A DNA stretch of 64,000 nt, from contig NZ_JBGOSH010000001.1 in assembly GCF_041537925.1 (NCBI RefSeq), positions 496,001 through 560,000 of the forward strand, read 5' to 3'. Below the pieces are notes generated by a model, which searched no databases, was not told the origin of the DNA, and worked only from the letters and a program-made list of their open reading frames with translations. Shown here one piece after another: positions 26,729-35,734 of the stretch. Source of the DNA: Ruegeria_C sp041537925 (GTDB lineage: Bacteria > Pseudomonadota > Alphaproteobacteria > Rhodobacterales > Rhodobacteraceae). Made by a program: the position numbers and the translations under genes. The number at the start of each line of letters is the position of its first letter. The first letter of the stretch is position 1.

Positions 26729-26763
26729 CCATATGGCGGTCAGGTGGGAATATTTCCTATATT
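26729..26763. promoter_or_regulatory. candidate Lrp-type operator/promoter in the lrp-cobA gap
   Basis: Two symmetric AT-rich elements in a GC-rich genome lie 32 to 66 bp before the cobA start: the 8-bp palindrome CCATATGG (26729-26736) and the inverted repeat AATAT-N5-ATATT (26749-26763). Their position between divergent genes suits binding by the Lrp-like regulator. No experimental or comparative support is available here. Confidence 0.4.
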
Positions 26764-26794
26764 GAGGGTCACGTCAAATAGAACAGATCGACCC

Positions 26795-27571
26795 ATGACC
26801 ACGCAACTCGCAAACAGGACGGCAGGACAGATCGACTTTGTCGGTGCAGGCCCCGGTGATCCGGACCTTCTGACCGTCGCAGCTCTGCGCGCCTTCGAGG
26901 CGGCGGATGTGGTTTTGCATGACCGGCTGATCTCGGACGCGGTGCTGGCATTGGCAGGGCGAACAGCCCGGCTGGTCGATGTGGGCAAGGCCGGGTTCGG
27001 CCCGTCCTGGGATCAGGGCGACATCAACGACCTGCTGGTCGCCCACGGGCAGAACGGTGCCTATGTCGTACGGTTGAAATCCGGCGACCCGACAGTGTTC
27101 GGGCGTCTGGACGAGGAAATCGAGGCCGCCGAAGCCGCCGGGCTGAGCTGGCGCATCGTGCCGGGGATCACCGCCGCCTCTGCTGCCGTGGCCGGCATCG
27201 GCCAGAGCCTGACCCGGCGCGGACGCAATTCGTCGATCCGTTTCCTGACTGGCCACGACATGAAGGGCTTTGCCGATCACGACTGGGCCGCGCTGGCACG
27301 CGCGGGCGAAGTCGCCGCGATCTATATGGGCAAGAAAACCGCCCGCTTCATTCAGGGCCGCCTGATCATGCACGGCGCGGCGCGCAACACGCCGGTCACA
27401 CTGGTCGAAAACGCCTCGCGCCCCGATCAGCGCGTGCTGAGCACCACGCTGGACCGTCTGCCCACCGATCTGGCGCAGGCCGGGATGAACGGCCCCGCCC
27501 TGACACTTTATGGCCTTGCCCCGCGACAGGCGGCGCAGGCCCTGACAGAATTCAACAAGGAGCATGCCTGA
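26795..27571 (+). CDS. cobA: uroporphyrinogen-III C-methyltransferase (siroheme synthesis)
   Basis: A 258-residue SUMT-family enzyme that methylates uroporphyrinogen III to precorrin-2 using SAM, the first step towards siroheme. Motifs include VGAGPGDPDLLTVAALRAF, the VRLKSGDPTVFGR motif, VPGITAASAAVAGIG and a C-terminal GPALTLYGL. It lacks the CysG-type N-terminal dehydrogenase/chelatase domain, so that activity must come from another gene. It starts the sulfate-assimilation operon and supplies siroheme for the sulfite reductase two genes downstream. The DUF2849 gene overlaps its stop by 1 bp. Confidence 0.95.
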   Translation: MTTQLANRTAGQIDFVGAGPGDPDLLTVAALRAFEAADVVLHDRLISDAVLALAGRTARLVDVGKAGFGPSWDQGDINDLLVAHGQNGAYVVRLKSGDPTVFGRLDEEIEAAEAAGLSWRIVPGITAASAAVAGIGQSLTRRGRNSSIRFLTGHDMKGFADHDWAALARAGEVAAIYMGKKTARFIQGRLIMHGAARNTPVTLVENASRPDQRVLSTTLDRLPTDLAQAGMNGPALTLYGLAPRQAAQALTEFNKEHA

Positions 27572-27885
27572 TGGCCCGCGCTTTTACCCCAAAAGTCATC
27601 ACCGCCAATGACCTGCTGGAAGGCGATGTAATCTATCTGACCGCCGACGATCGCTGGTCGCGCGACCTGGCCGAGGCCGAGCTGATCACCGATGAGGCGC
27701 ATGCGCAACTGCGACTGCTGGATGCCGAAGCACAGGCAAGCAAGATCGTCGGCGCCTATCTGGCCGATGCCATCGCCGGAAGTGATGGCCCCGAACCCAC
27801 GCACTTTAGGGAAGATTTCCGCCGTACCGGACCCTCCAACTACCGGCATGGCAAACAGGAAACTTCCCCGCAGCCCCAGGCCTGA
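27571..27885 (+). CDS. DUF2849 protein of the sulfite reductase operon
   Basis: A 104-residue protein (AFTPKVITANDLLEGDVIYL, TADDRWSRDLAEAELITD, and a C-terminal THFREDFRRTGPSNYRHG) matching the DUF2849 family found beside cysI in alphaproteobacteria. No catalytic motif is visible; the constant linkage to sulfite reductase suggests an accessory role. It is translationally coupled to cobA (1-bp overlap) and followed after 83 bp by cysI. Confidence 0.88.
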   Translation: MARAFTPKVITANDLLEGDVIYLTADDRWSRDLAEAELITDEAHAQLRLLDAEAQASKIVGAYLADAIAGSDGPEPTHFREDFRRTGPSNYRHGKQETSPQPQA

Positions 27886-27968
27886 CAACAGGCCCCTTCT
27901 CTCCCCTTAAAAGGCCCCGGACCTGGGGCTGCACCAGGTAACCCAAGAATTCGCAAGGACAGCAAACG

Positions 27969-29622
<1,654 letters not shown>

Positions 29623-29633
<11 letters not shown>

Positions 29634-30384
29634 CGAGATCCAGACCGAACTGGGTCGTGATCGCAGCGCGCTGACCGAACGGGTTGGCGCGCTCAACGCC
29701 CGGTTCCGCCACCACAGCGCCCATGACGTGATGCATGGCGCGCTGCAGGAGGCCGAACACCTGGCGCTGGTCTCCAGCTTCGGGGCCGAGTCGGTGGTGC
29801 TGCTGCATATGGCAGCGGTGGTCGACAAGGACATACCGGTGCTGTTCGTGGACACGCAGTTGCTGTTCACCGAAACGCTGGTCTACCAGCAGGAGGTCAG
29901 CGAGCGGCTCGGTCTGCGCAATGTGCAGATCATCCGTGCGACGGATGAGGACGTGGCCCGCCAAGACCCCTATGGCGCGCTGCGGCTGCGGGACACTGAT
30001 GCCTGCTGCACCCTGCGAAAGACGATCCCGCTGCAACGCGCGCTGTCGGGCTATGATGGCTGGATCACCGGGCGCAAACGGTTTCAGGCCGGCACCCGCG
30101 CCGCGCTCGACTTCTTCGAGGTCGAGGACGGCACCGGCCGGATCAAGGTCAACCCGCTGGCCCATTGGGCGCCCGAAGACGTGCGCGCCTATATGGACGA
30201 GAACCGCCTGCCCCGGCACCCGCTGGTGGCCAAAGGATACCCTTCGATCGGCTGTGCGCCCTGCACCTCGCCGGTAAAAGAGGGCGAAGACCCCCGCGCC
30301 GGACGCTGGCGCGATCAGAACAAGGAAGAATGCGGCATCCATTTTGTCGATGGCAAGATGGTGCGCGTCGGAGAGAAAACATGA
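29623..30384 (+). CDS. cysH: adenylyl-sulfate (APS) reductase, Fe-S type
   Basis: A 253-residue thioredoxin-dependent reductase. The catalytic cysteine is Cys237 in the C-terminal ECGIH motif, and GRKRFQAGTRAALDFFE is the nucleotide-binding loop. Two cysteine pairs (Cys128-Cys129 and Cys211-x-x-Cys214) form the 4Fe-4S site that marks APS reductases rather than cluster-free PAPS reductases, so reduction probably occurs at the APS level. The start at 29623 overlaps cysI by 11 bp and gives standard length; the open frame further upstream is within cysI. It makes sulfite for CysI. Confidence 0.93.
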
Positions 30385-30788
30385 ATGTAATCGTTACTGA
30401 CGAGGGGTTCGCCCCCGATGACTGGACCGACGGTTTTGTCACTCTGGAAGATGCCGCCAACGACGTCGTCGCGCTCGACGTCAGTTCGGATACCGACCCG
30501 GACGAGTTGTTCGACCGCTTGGGAGCCGCCAAGATGGTGCGGGTAGACTTCCCGTCTTTTGCCGACGGGCGCGGGTTTACCATCGCGCGCACCTTGCGGC
30601 TTAAAGGCTATGCCGGGCGTCTGCGCGCCAAGGGGCACGTGCTGGCCGACCAATACGCCATGGCGCGCCGCAGCGGGTTCGACGAGATCGAGATTGACCA
30701 TACCCTTGCCAACCGCCAGCCCGAGGACCAATGGCTGGCCCGTGCCGACTGGCAAGACAACAATTATCAATCCCGCCTGCGCGGCTGA
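30381..30788 (+). CDS. DUF934 protein of the sulfate assimilation operon
   Basis: A 135-residue protein of the DUF934 family. It contains the characteristic core VRVDFPSFADGRGFTIARTL, LKGYAGRLRAKGHVLADQYA and a C-terminal DQWLARADWQDNNYQSRLRG. It is linked to cysI/cysH throughout proteobacteria, and its biochemical role is unassigned. The start overlaps the cysH stop by 4 bp, so it is translationally coupled. A gap of about 105 bp precedes fpr. Confidence 0.9.
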   Translation: MNVIVTDEGFAPDDWTDGFVTLEDAANDVVALDVSSDTDPDELFDRLGAAKMVRVDFPSFADGRGFTIARTLRLKGYAGRLRAKGHVLADQYAMARRSGFDEIEIDHTLANRQPEDQWLARADWQDNNYQSRLRG

Positions 30789-30893
30789 GCCCGCCAATCG
30801 CCAGCTTGTGACCGAAACGGGGCAAGAAGCCCCTTTTCCTGACGTGGATCAAAGATTAAACGGAGATGCCGGTCTAGCTGACTGGATAGTGAA

Positions 30894-31727
30894 ATGATGA
30901 CAGAGATGAAATCCGTGAGTGAAGCAACCGCCGTGAAGGCCCCTGTCCTGCCCGATGCACAGACCGTTCTGGATGTGAAGCACTGGACCGACAGCCTGTT
31001 CTCGTTCAAGGTGTCGCGCCCCGCCTCGCTGCGCTTCCGCTCGGGCGAGTTCGTGATGATCGGCCTGCTCGGCGACAACGGCAAACCGCTGCTGCGCGCC
31101 TATTCCATCGCCTCGCCAAGCTGGGACGAAGAGCTGGAGTTCTATTCGATCAAGGTGCAGGACGGTCCGCTGACCTCGAAGCTGCAGCACATAAAGCCCG
31201 GCGACCAGATCATCCTGCGGCCCAAGCCCGTGGGCACGCTGGTGCATGACGCGCTGCTGCCCGGCAAGCGGCTGTGGTTCTTTGCCACCGGCACCGGCTT
31301 TGCCCCCTTCGCCTCGCTGCTGCGCGAGCCGCAGACCTATGAGGATTACGACGAGGTCATCATCACCCATACCTGCCGCGAAGTGGCGGAACTGGAATAT
31401 GGCCGCCGCCTGATCGAAGACATCAAGCAGGACGAGATGCTGGCCGAACTGATGGGTGCGGATTTCCACAAGAAGATCCGCTATTACCCCACCACCACCC
31501 GAGAAGAGAGCCCCCGGATGGGCCGTATCACCACGCTGCTCAAGGATGGCACCGTGTTTGCCGATCTGGGCATCGAGGGCATCGCGCCGGAAAGTGATCG
31601 CGCCATGGTCTGCGGCAGCCTCGCCTTCAACCATGACATCAAGGCGATCCTCGAAGAGTTCGGCCTGCGCGAAGGCGCCAATTCCGAGCCCAAGGAATTT
31701 GTGGTCGAGAAAGCCTTTGTCGGCTGA
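30894..31727 (+). CDS. fpr: ferredoxin--NADP reductase
   Basis: A 277-residue FAD flavoprotein of the bacterial Fpr type. It has the FAD motif RAYSIASPSW, the NADP-binding GTGFAPFASLLREP segment, a CGS-like MVCGSLAFN motif, and a C-terminal KEFVVEKAFVG aromatic-poor tail. It would reduce ferredoxin with NADPH, most plausibly for CysI and APS reduction given the operon. The start is an ATG that may compete with a nearby second ATG (9 bp downstream). The last 99 bp are duplicated in degraded form downstream of the RTX gene. A good terminator follows. Confidence 0.93.
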   Translation: MMTEMKSVSEATAVKAPVLPDAQTVLDVKHWTDSLFSFKVSRPASLRFRSGEFVMIGLLGDNGKPLLRAYSIASPSWDEELEFYSIKVQDGPLTSKLQHIKPGDQIILRPKPVGTLVHDALLPGKRLWFFATGTGFAPFASLLREPQTYEDYDEVIITHTCREVAELEYGRRLIEDIKQDEMLAELMGADFHKKIRYYPTTTREESPRMGRITTLLKDGTVFADLGIEGIAPESDRAMVCGSLAFNHDIKAILEEFGLREGANSEPKEFVVEKAFVG

Positions 31728-31752
31728 CCGACACCAAAGCCGAATTTGCAGG

Positions 31753-31779
31753 AAGCCACGCCAATGCGCGTGGCTTTTT
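31753..31779 (+). terminator. Rho-independent terminator of the sulfate/fpr operon
   Basis: Perfect 9-bp stem AAGCCACGC / GCGTGGCTT (31753-31761 with 31768-31776), a 6-nt loop and a TTTTT tail, 26 bp after the fpr stop. Confidence 0.9.
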
Positions 31780-31865
31780 CATTGCAACCATAAGGCGCCA
31801 TAAAATCGCCCAGATTCAATCGTTCCTGCAGAGATAGACGCGCATTGGCATCAGGGGGTTATCAG

Positions 31866-33791
31866 GTGGCTTTGGTTCTTGGCACAAAATTGGACGATAC
31901 GCTTTCAGGCACGGATGGGATCGACACGATCCGCGGTTTTCGGGGCAACGACATTCTCAGCGGATTGGCGGGTAACGATCTGATCGCAGGCGGACACGGA
32001 AACGACACGCTTCAGTCGGGTGGCAATGGCGACACGCTGGAAGGTGGTCCGGGAAATGACCACATAGAGGTAACGTACATCGGGCCAACCCGGGTTTCCG
32101 GCGGCGCGGGAAAAGATGTCGTCGTCGTGGATGCTTCGGGTTTCGGATCAGCCTCAGTCAAACTCGTCGACTGGAAATACGATGAAGCCGAAGGAGTGAC
32201 GGCGTCCGCGCATACCCAGGATGGCGGCCTTGCGCCTGCGGGCGGCGGAACCGGAACGTCACAGGGCTCCGCAAGTGAACCAGAAACCATTTTTGTCAAA
32301 CTTGAACTGGTAGTGGCAACGGTGGGAGCAACTAACTTCAAGATGCTGGACATCGAGACCTTGCATGCCATCGGCGGCGGCGGTGACGATACGATCGAAG
32401 GTCTATGGGGCAACGACCTGCTCGTCGGCAATGATGGCAACGATGTCCTGCATGGAAACTTCGGTAGTGACACGCTGATCGGCGGTGAAGGAAACGATAC
32501 TCTCTGGAGCGCCTCGGGTGACATGAGATTTCTGGGGGGCGCGGGTGATGACATTGTTGCTCTGTATCATGAGAGCCGTTTCGAACCGGGCCGCCAGTTT
32601 CTCGATGGCGGCACAGGTGCAGATCACCTCCTACTCGAAATCGACGATGACCAAGATCTCAACATGGCATTTATCCCGGGCAGGCGGTCAGAGATGTCCA
32701 ACGGGATGGTCGTGAAGAACTTCGAGTATCTTGATCTTACCACCGGCGACGGGAACGACACGCTCAAGCTCGAGTTACACAACGCCAACGGCTACTATAA
32801 TTGGAATGCTGGAGGCGGCGACAACTTTGCGATTGTCGATATTTCAGCCTTCTCGGGTGCAGTAGCGTTCTATGCCGACCTGGGCACCCGTGAGTTGCCG
32901 GAAGAGATTTTTGGTCCGGTCTGGTCCGGACCCAATATCGACTTCCACGGTGTGAGTCGGCTCAGACTCTACGGCAACGACGATGTGAACCATTTATACG
33001 GCAACTTGTCCCATGACTATCTGTTCGGAGCGGGTGGTGACGATCGTCTCGTTGGCGAAATCGGGGCCGACAGCCTGGATGGGGGCAACGGCAATGACGA
33101 ACTGGATGGCGGAGCGGGCAATGATCTCCTGTCCGGTGGCAACCAAAATGACAGCCTGTTCGGCGGGCAAGGCAACGATGTGTTGCTGGGTGGAAATGGC
33201 GCTGACTGGCAAAGTGGCGGTGACGGAACGGACAGGCTTCAGGGAAATCAGGGAAATGACAGGCTCGCAGGCGGTGACGGGGCTGATACCGCCTATGGGG
33301 GAGACGGGACCGACGCTTTGGGCGGCGGTAGCGGGGACGATCATCTGGGCGGCGGCACCGGCGACGACAGGGTGTTCGGAGGGCTCGGTAACGATGTGAT
33401 CTACGGCGGGTCGGGCGCAGATGTGCTGTTTGGCGGCAAGGACAATGACTCGATACAAGGCGGTCTTGGCAACGACACTCTGATCGGCGGGACTGGTAGC
33501 GACAGGCTGGCAGGTGGATCAGACAAAAATGTGCTGACCGGAGGAGCGGGTGTCGACTTTTTTGTCTACGCTGGGCGCAGTGGGCAGAATCGCATCACCG
33601 ATTTCGAGATTGGCGTGGACAAGATTGACTTTTCCGAGATGTCGATCGGGTTTGACGATCTGGTCTTCTCGCAGCAGGACGGCTATGTGAGTATCCTATT
33701 GGACGATCCCGAGGCTCCTTCCAGAGCAATCTTCGAGGTGGCCGACCTGAACCTCGCGGATATCATGCAAGAGTCGCACTTCCTCTTCTAG
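31866..33791 (+). CDS. RTX (hemolysin-type calcium-binding repeat) secreted protein
   Basis: About 641 residues built from glycine/aspartate nonapeptide repeats of the GGxGxDxLx type in three blocks (roughly residues 10-75, 170-220 and 375-555), which fold as calcium-binding beta-rolls. Between them are non-repeat beta-rich stretches. A serralysin-type C-terminal domain (DFFVYAGRSGQNRITDFEIG) and an acidic, hydrophobic tail ending ESHFLF are typical of type I secretion substrates. There is no N-terminal signal peptide and no recognisable enzyme domain, and no secretion ABC genes are nearby. GTG at 31866 is chosen for AGGGGG upstream; a TTG at 31845 is possible. It is flanked by the fpr gene and an fpr remnant. 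Confidence 0.88.
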   Translation: MALVLGTKLDDTLSGTDGIDTIRGFRGNDILSGLAGNDLIAGGHGNDTLQSGGNGDTLEGGPGNDHIEVTYIGPTRVSGGAGKDVVVVDASGFGSASVKLVDWKYDEAEGVTASAHTQDGGLAPAGGGTGTSQGSASEPETIFVKLELVVATVGATNFKMLDIETLHAIGGGGDDTIEGLWGNDLLVGNDGNDVLHGNFGSDTLIGGEGNDTLWSASGDMRFLGGAGDDIVALYHESRFEPGRQFLDGGTGADHLLLEIDDDQDLNMAFIPGRRSEMSNGMVVKNFEYLDLTTGDGNDTLKLELHNANGYYNWNAGGGDNFAIVDISAFSGAVAFYADLGTRELPEEIFGPVWSGPNIDFHGVSRLRLYGNDDVNHLYGNLSHDYLFGAGGDDRLVGEIGADSLDGGNGNDELDGGAGNDLLSGGNQNDSLFGGQGNDVLLGGNGADWQSGGDGTDRLQGNQGNDRLAGGDGADTAYGGDGTDALGGGSGDDHLGGGTGDDRVFGGLGNDVIYGGSGADVLFGGKDNDSIQGGLGNDTLIGGTGSDRLAGGSDKNVLTGGAGVDFFVYAGRSGQNRITDFEIGVDKIDFSEMSIGFDDLVFSQQDGYVSILLDDPEAPSRAIFEVADLNLADIMQESHFLF

Positions 33792-33962
33792 AAGACACTT
33801 GCAATGTCTCAGAAAGGTGCTCGCAAGCCCCCTCGCCAGAGCCGTGTTGCACCTCCCCGCTACGCCAGATCAAAGGTGAAGCCCATTGATTGACGTGACG
33901 ACGGCGTGTTGCGACGGCATCCCAATGGACAACGCAGAGGATCGGCTGAACACAATCCTCTA

Positions 33963-34061
33963 AACCACGACATCAAGACGATCCGCGAGAAGCCTAGCCT
34001 GCGCCAGAATGCCAATTCCGAACAAAAGGAGTTTGGGGTCAAGATGGATTCTGTAGGCTAA
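33963..34061 (+). pseudogene. remnant of an fpr 3' end
   Basis: Thirty-three codons including the stop align without gaps to the last 33 codons of fpr. About 72 of 99 bases and 19 of 32 residues match: NHDIKTIREKPSLRQNANSE here against NHDIKAILEEFGLREGANSE in fpr, followed by KEF, V and a terminal VG plus stop. No start codon or upstream part of fpr is present. Changes fall at all codon positions, as expected for decay or a divergent donor. The 170 bp between the RTX stop and this remnant (33792-33962) show no other feature that I recognise. Confidence 0.8.
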
Positions 34062-34074
34062 CCGCCTACGACAG

Positions 34075-34117
34075 CGCAAAAAAAGGGCCGCGTTCCGGAC
34101 GAACGCGGCCCCCTTTT
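34075..34117. terminator. bidirectional terminator
   Basis: Perfect 11-bp stem GGGCCGCGTTC / GAACGCGGCCC (34085-34095 with 34101-34111), loop CGGAC, preceded by a run of A and followed by TTTT. It can end the minus-strand repeat protein gene and any plus-strand transcript. Confidence 0.9.
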
Positions 34118-34131
34118 CGATTTGCCGGGTA

Positions 34132-34707
34132 TCAGTTCCCTGAGGTCGTGGCGTCGTCGGCAGCATCGGTGGCAGCATCGGTGGCCGCGTCGCTCGCGGT
34201 GCCAAGCGCATCCGATGCCGAGTCGTTGACCGCATCCGTCGCATCCGAGGCAGCGTCGCTTACGGCATCCGCCGCGTCGCTTGCCGCGTCCGTAGCAGCC
34301 TCGGTTGCATCCGTCGCTGCGTCCGATGCGGCTTCGGTTCCGGTTGTGACGGCATCCGATGCCGCGTCAGTGACCGCGTCTGCTGCATCGCTGGCAGCGT
34401 CGGTGGTTGCGTCCACGGCGTCGCTTGCCGCATCACTTACCGCGTCCGCAGCATCGCTTGCGGCGTCCGTGGTGCTGTCAACGGCCTCGTCAACGGTATC
34501 TTTGACCGTTTCTGCCGCCTCTTCCGCGGCATCGCCCACGCTTTCGACAGCTTGCTCGACCGATTCTTCAGCGCTTTCAGTGGCGGTTTCAGTGGCAGCC
34601 TCCGGAGCAGCGGCCTCTTCGCCCACACCCTCGGATTGTGCGTTGAAATAGAAATAGCCACCCGCTGCGAGCCCTGCGAGAATTATCAAGACAACAATTG
34701 GTTTCAT
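34132..34707 (-). CDS. membrane-anchored Ala/Asp/Ser/Thr repeat protein
   Basis: A 191-residue protein. An N-terminal hydrophobic helix (MKPIVVLIILAGLAAGGYFY) would export and anchor it. The remainder (about 30-190) is almost only Ala, Asp, Ser, Thr, Glu and Val, in repeats based on the four-residue unit D-A-x-S/D/T (for example SDAADAVSDAASDA). It is strongly acidic, with alanines at regular spacing that predict a long amphipathic helix or coiled structure. The C-terminal end is TDAADDATTSGN. No catalytic residues are seen. It lies in the periplasm if the anchor is correct. Function is unknown; LEA-like or spacer roles are only guesses. Confidence 0.75.
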   Translation of the reverse strand: MKPIVVLIILAGLAAGGYFYFNAQSEGVGEEAAAPEAATETATESAEESVEQAVESVGDAAEEAAETVKDTVDEAVDSTTDAASDAADAVSDAASDAVDATTDAASDAADAVTDAASDAVTTGTEAASDAATDATEAATDAASDAADAVSDAASDATDAVNDSASDALGTASDAATDAATDAADDATTSGN

Positions 34708-34962
34708 TACTGTTTTTTCCTGTTTTCAGCACAACGCCCTTTGCATTGGCGCCTGGCAACCAAGTGGTTGGATTCCCAAGCGGACACAAGGGGGAAAACC
34801 TCATGATAGCACACCATCGCGCCAGACCGGGCGGCGTCGGCAGGTAATCGCCTCTTGAAAACCACGCGACACCCCGGCATATGGCGCTAATTGCTTGAAT
34901 CGCTGATGACAGAGCGTTATTTTTCAGGCACTTTCTGCTGCAACCATCAAAGGATTGAACCC

Positions 34963-35511
34963 ATAGCTCGCAGACCTCACAACGCGCCGCCGCAACGAGA
35001 CACCGGCCCGCGCGTCAACGACAAGATCCGTGCCAACGAAATTCGCCTGATCGGCGCTGATGGTGAGAATGTCGGTGTCGTCACACCCGCGCGCGCCATC
35101 GACATGGCCGTTGATGCCGGCCTGGACCTGGTTGAGATCTCTCCCAATGCGACCCCGCCGGTCTGCAAGATCATGGATTTCGGCAAGTTCAAGTATGAAC
35201 AGCAGAAGCGCGAAAGCGAAGCGCGCAAGAAGCAGAAGATCATCGAGATCAAAGAGGTCAAGTTCCGCCCGAACACCGATACGCATGACTATGAGGTCAA
35301 GATGCGCAACGTGTTCAAGTTTCTCGAAAACGGCGACAAGGTGAAGGTCACCCTGCGGTTCCGTGGCCGTGAGATGGCGCACCAGAACCTGGGCCGCGAG
35401 CTGCTGGAACGGGTGGCCGAGGACACCAAGGAAATCGGCAAGGTCGAGAACTTTCCCAAGATGGAAGGCCGCCAGATGATCATGCTGATTGGGCCGCTGC
35501 CGCAGAAGTAA
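34963..35511 (+). CDS. infC: translation initiation factor IF-3, probable AUA start
   Basis: About 182 residues with both IF-3 domains. The N-domain is RVNDKIRANEIRLIGADGEN with AGLDLVEISPNATPPVCKIM. The linker helix is KFKYEQQKRESEARKKQKII. The C-domain has KVTLRFRGREMAHQNLG. The protein normally begins with the RRPHNAPPQRDTGPRVND segment. There is no ATG, GTG or TTG near that point: the closest in-frame candidates are ATT (34954) and ATA (34963), and an AAAGGA ribosome site ends 9 bp before the ATA. Rare start codons autoregulate infC in other bacteria. An ATG at 34906 would add 19 unrelated residues. Confidence 0.85.
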   Translation: MARRPHNAPPQRDTGPRVNDKIRANEIRLIGADGENVGVVTPARAIDMAVDAGLDLVEISPNATPPVCKIMDFGKFKYEQQKRESEARKKQKIIEIKEVKFRPNTDTHDYEVKMRNVFKFLENGDKVKVTLRFRGREMAHQNLGRELLERVAEDTKEIGKVENFPKMEGRQMIMLIGPLPQK

Positions 35512-35538
35512 CCCATCCGTAATACGGTTTTATTTGAA

Positions 35539-35568
35539 ACGCCCCGCCGATCGCGCGGGGCGTTTTTC
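35539..35568 (+). terminator. Rho-independent terminator of infC
   Basis: Perfect 9-bp stem ACGCCCCGC / GCGGGGCGT (35539-35547 with 35555-35563) and TTTTT tail, 27 bp after the infC stop. Confidence 0.92.
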
Positions 35569-35734
35569 TTTGTGAGGACGCGCGCTCAGACCACAGACCA
35601 AAGTCGAACCCCACAATATTCTTCTTGACCTGAGGGAAGCCCGGCACCGACCATATCCAGGTTGGAGGACGGGTAAGCAGCACCTGGGCCAGTTTGGCGC
35701 AAAGCATGCGAATTAGAACTTAGGGAGAGAATTC

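Noticed and set aside
33792..33962. possible insertion-sequence remnant between the RTX gene and the fpr fragment
   Set aside because: No terminal inverted repeats, target duplication or recognisable transposase peptide in either strand.
34148..34651. 167-codon plus-strand frame (Ala/Ser/Val repeats) opposite the Ala/Asp repeat protein
   Set aside because: A mirror produced by the nucleotide repeat; the minus-strand frame has a start, signal anchor and terminator.
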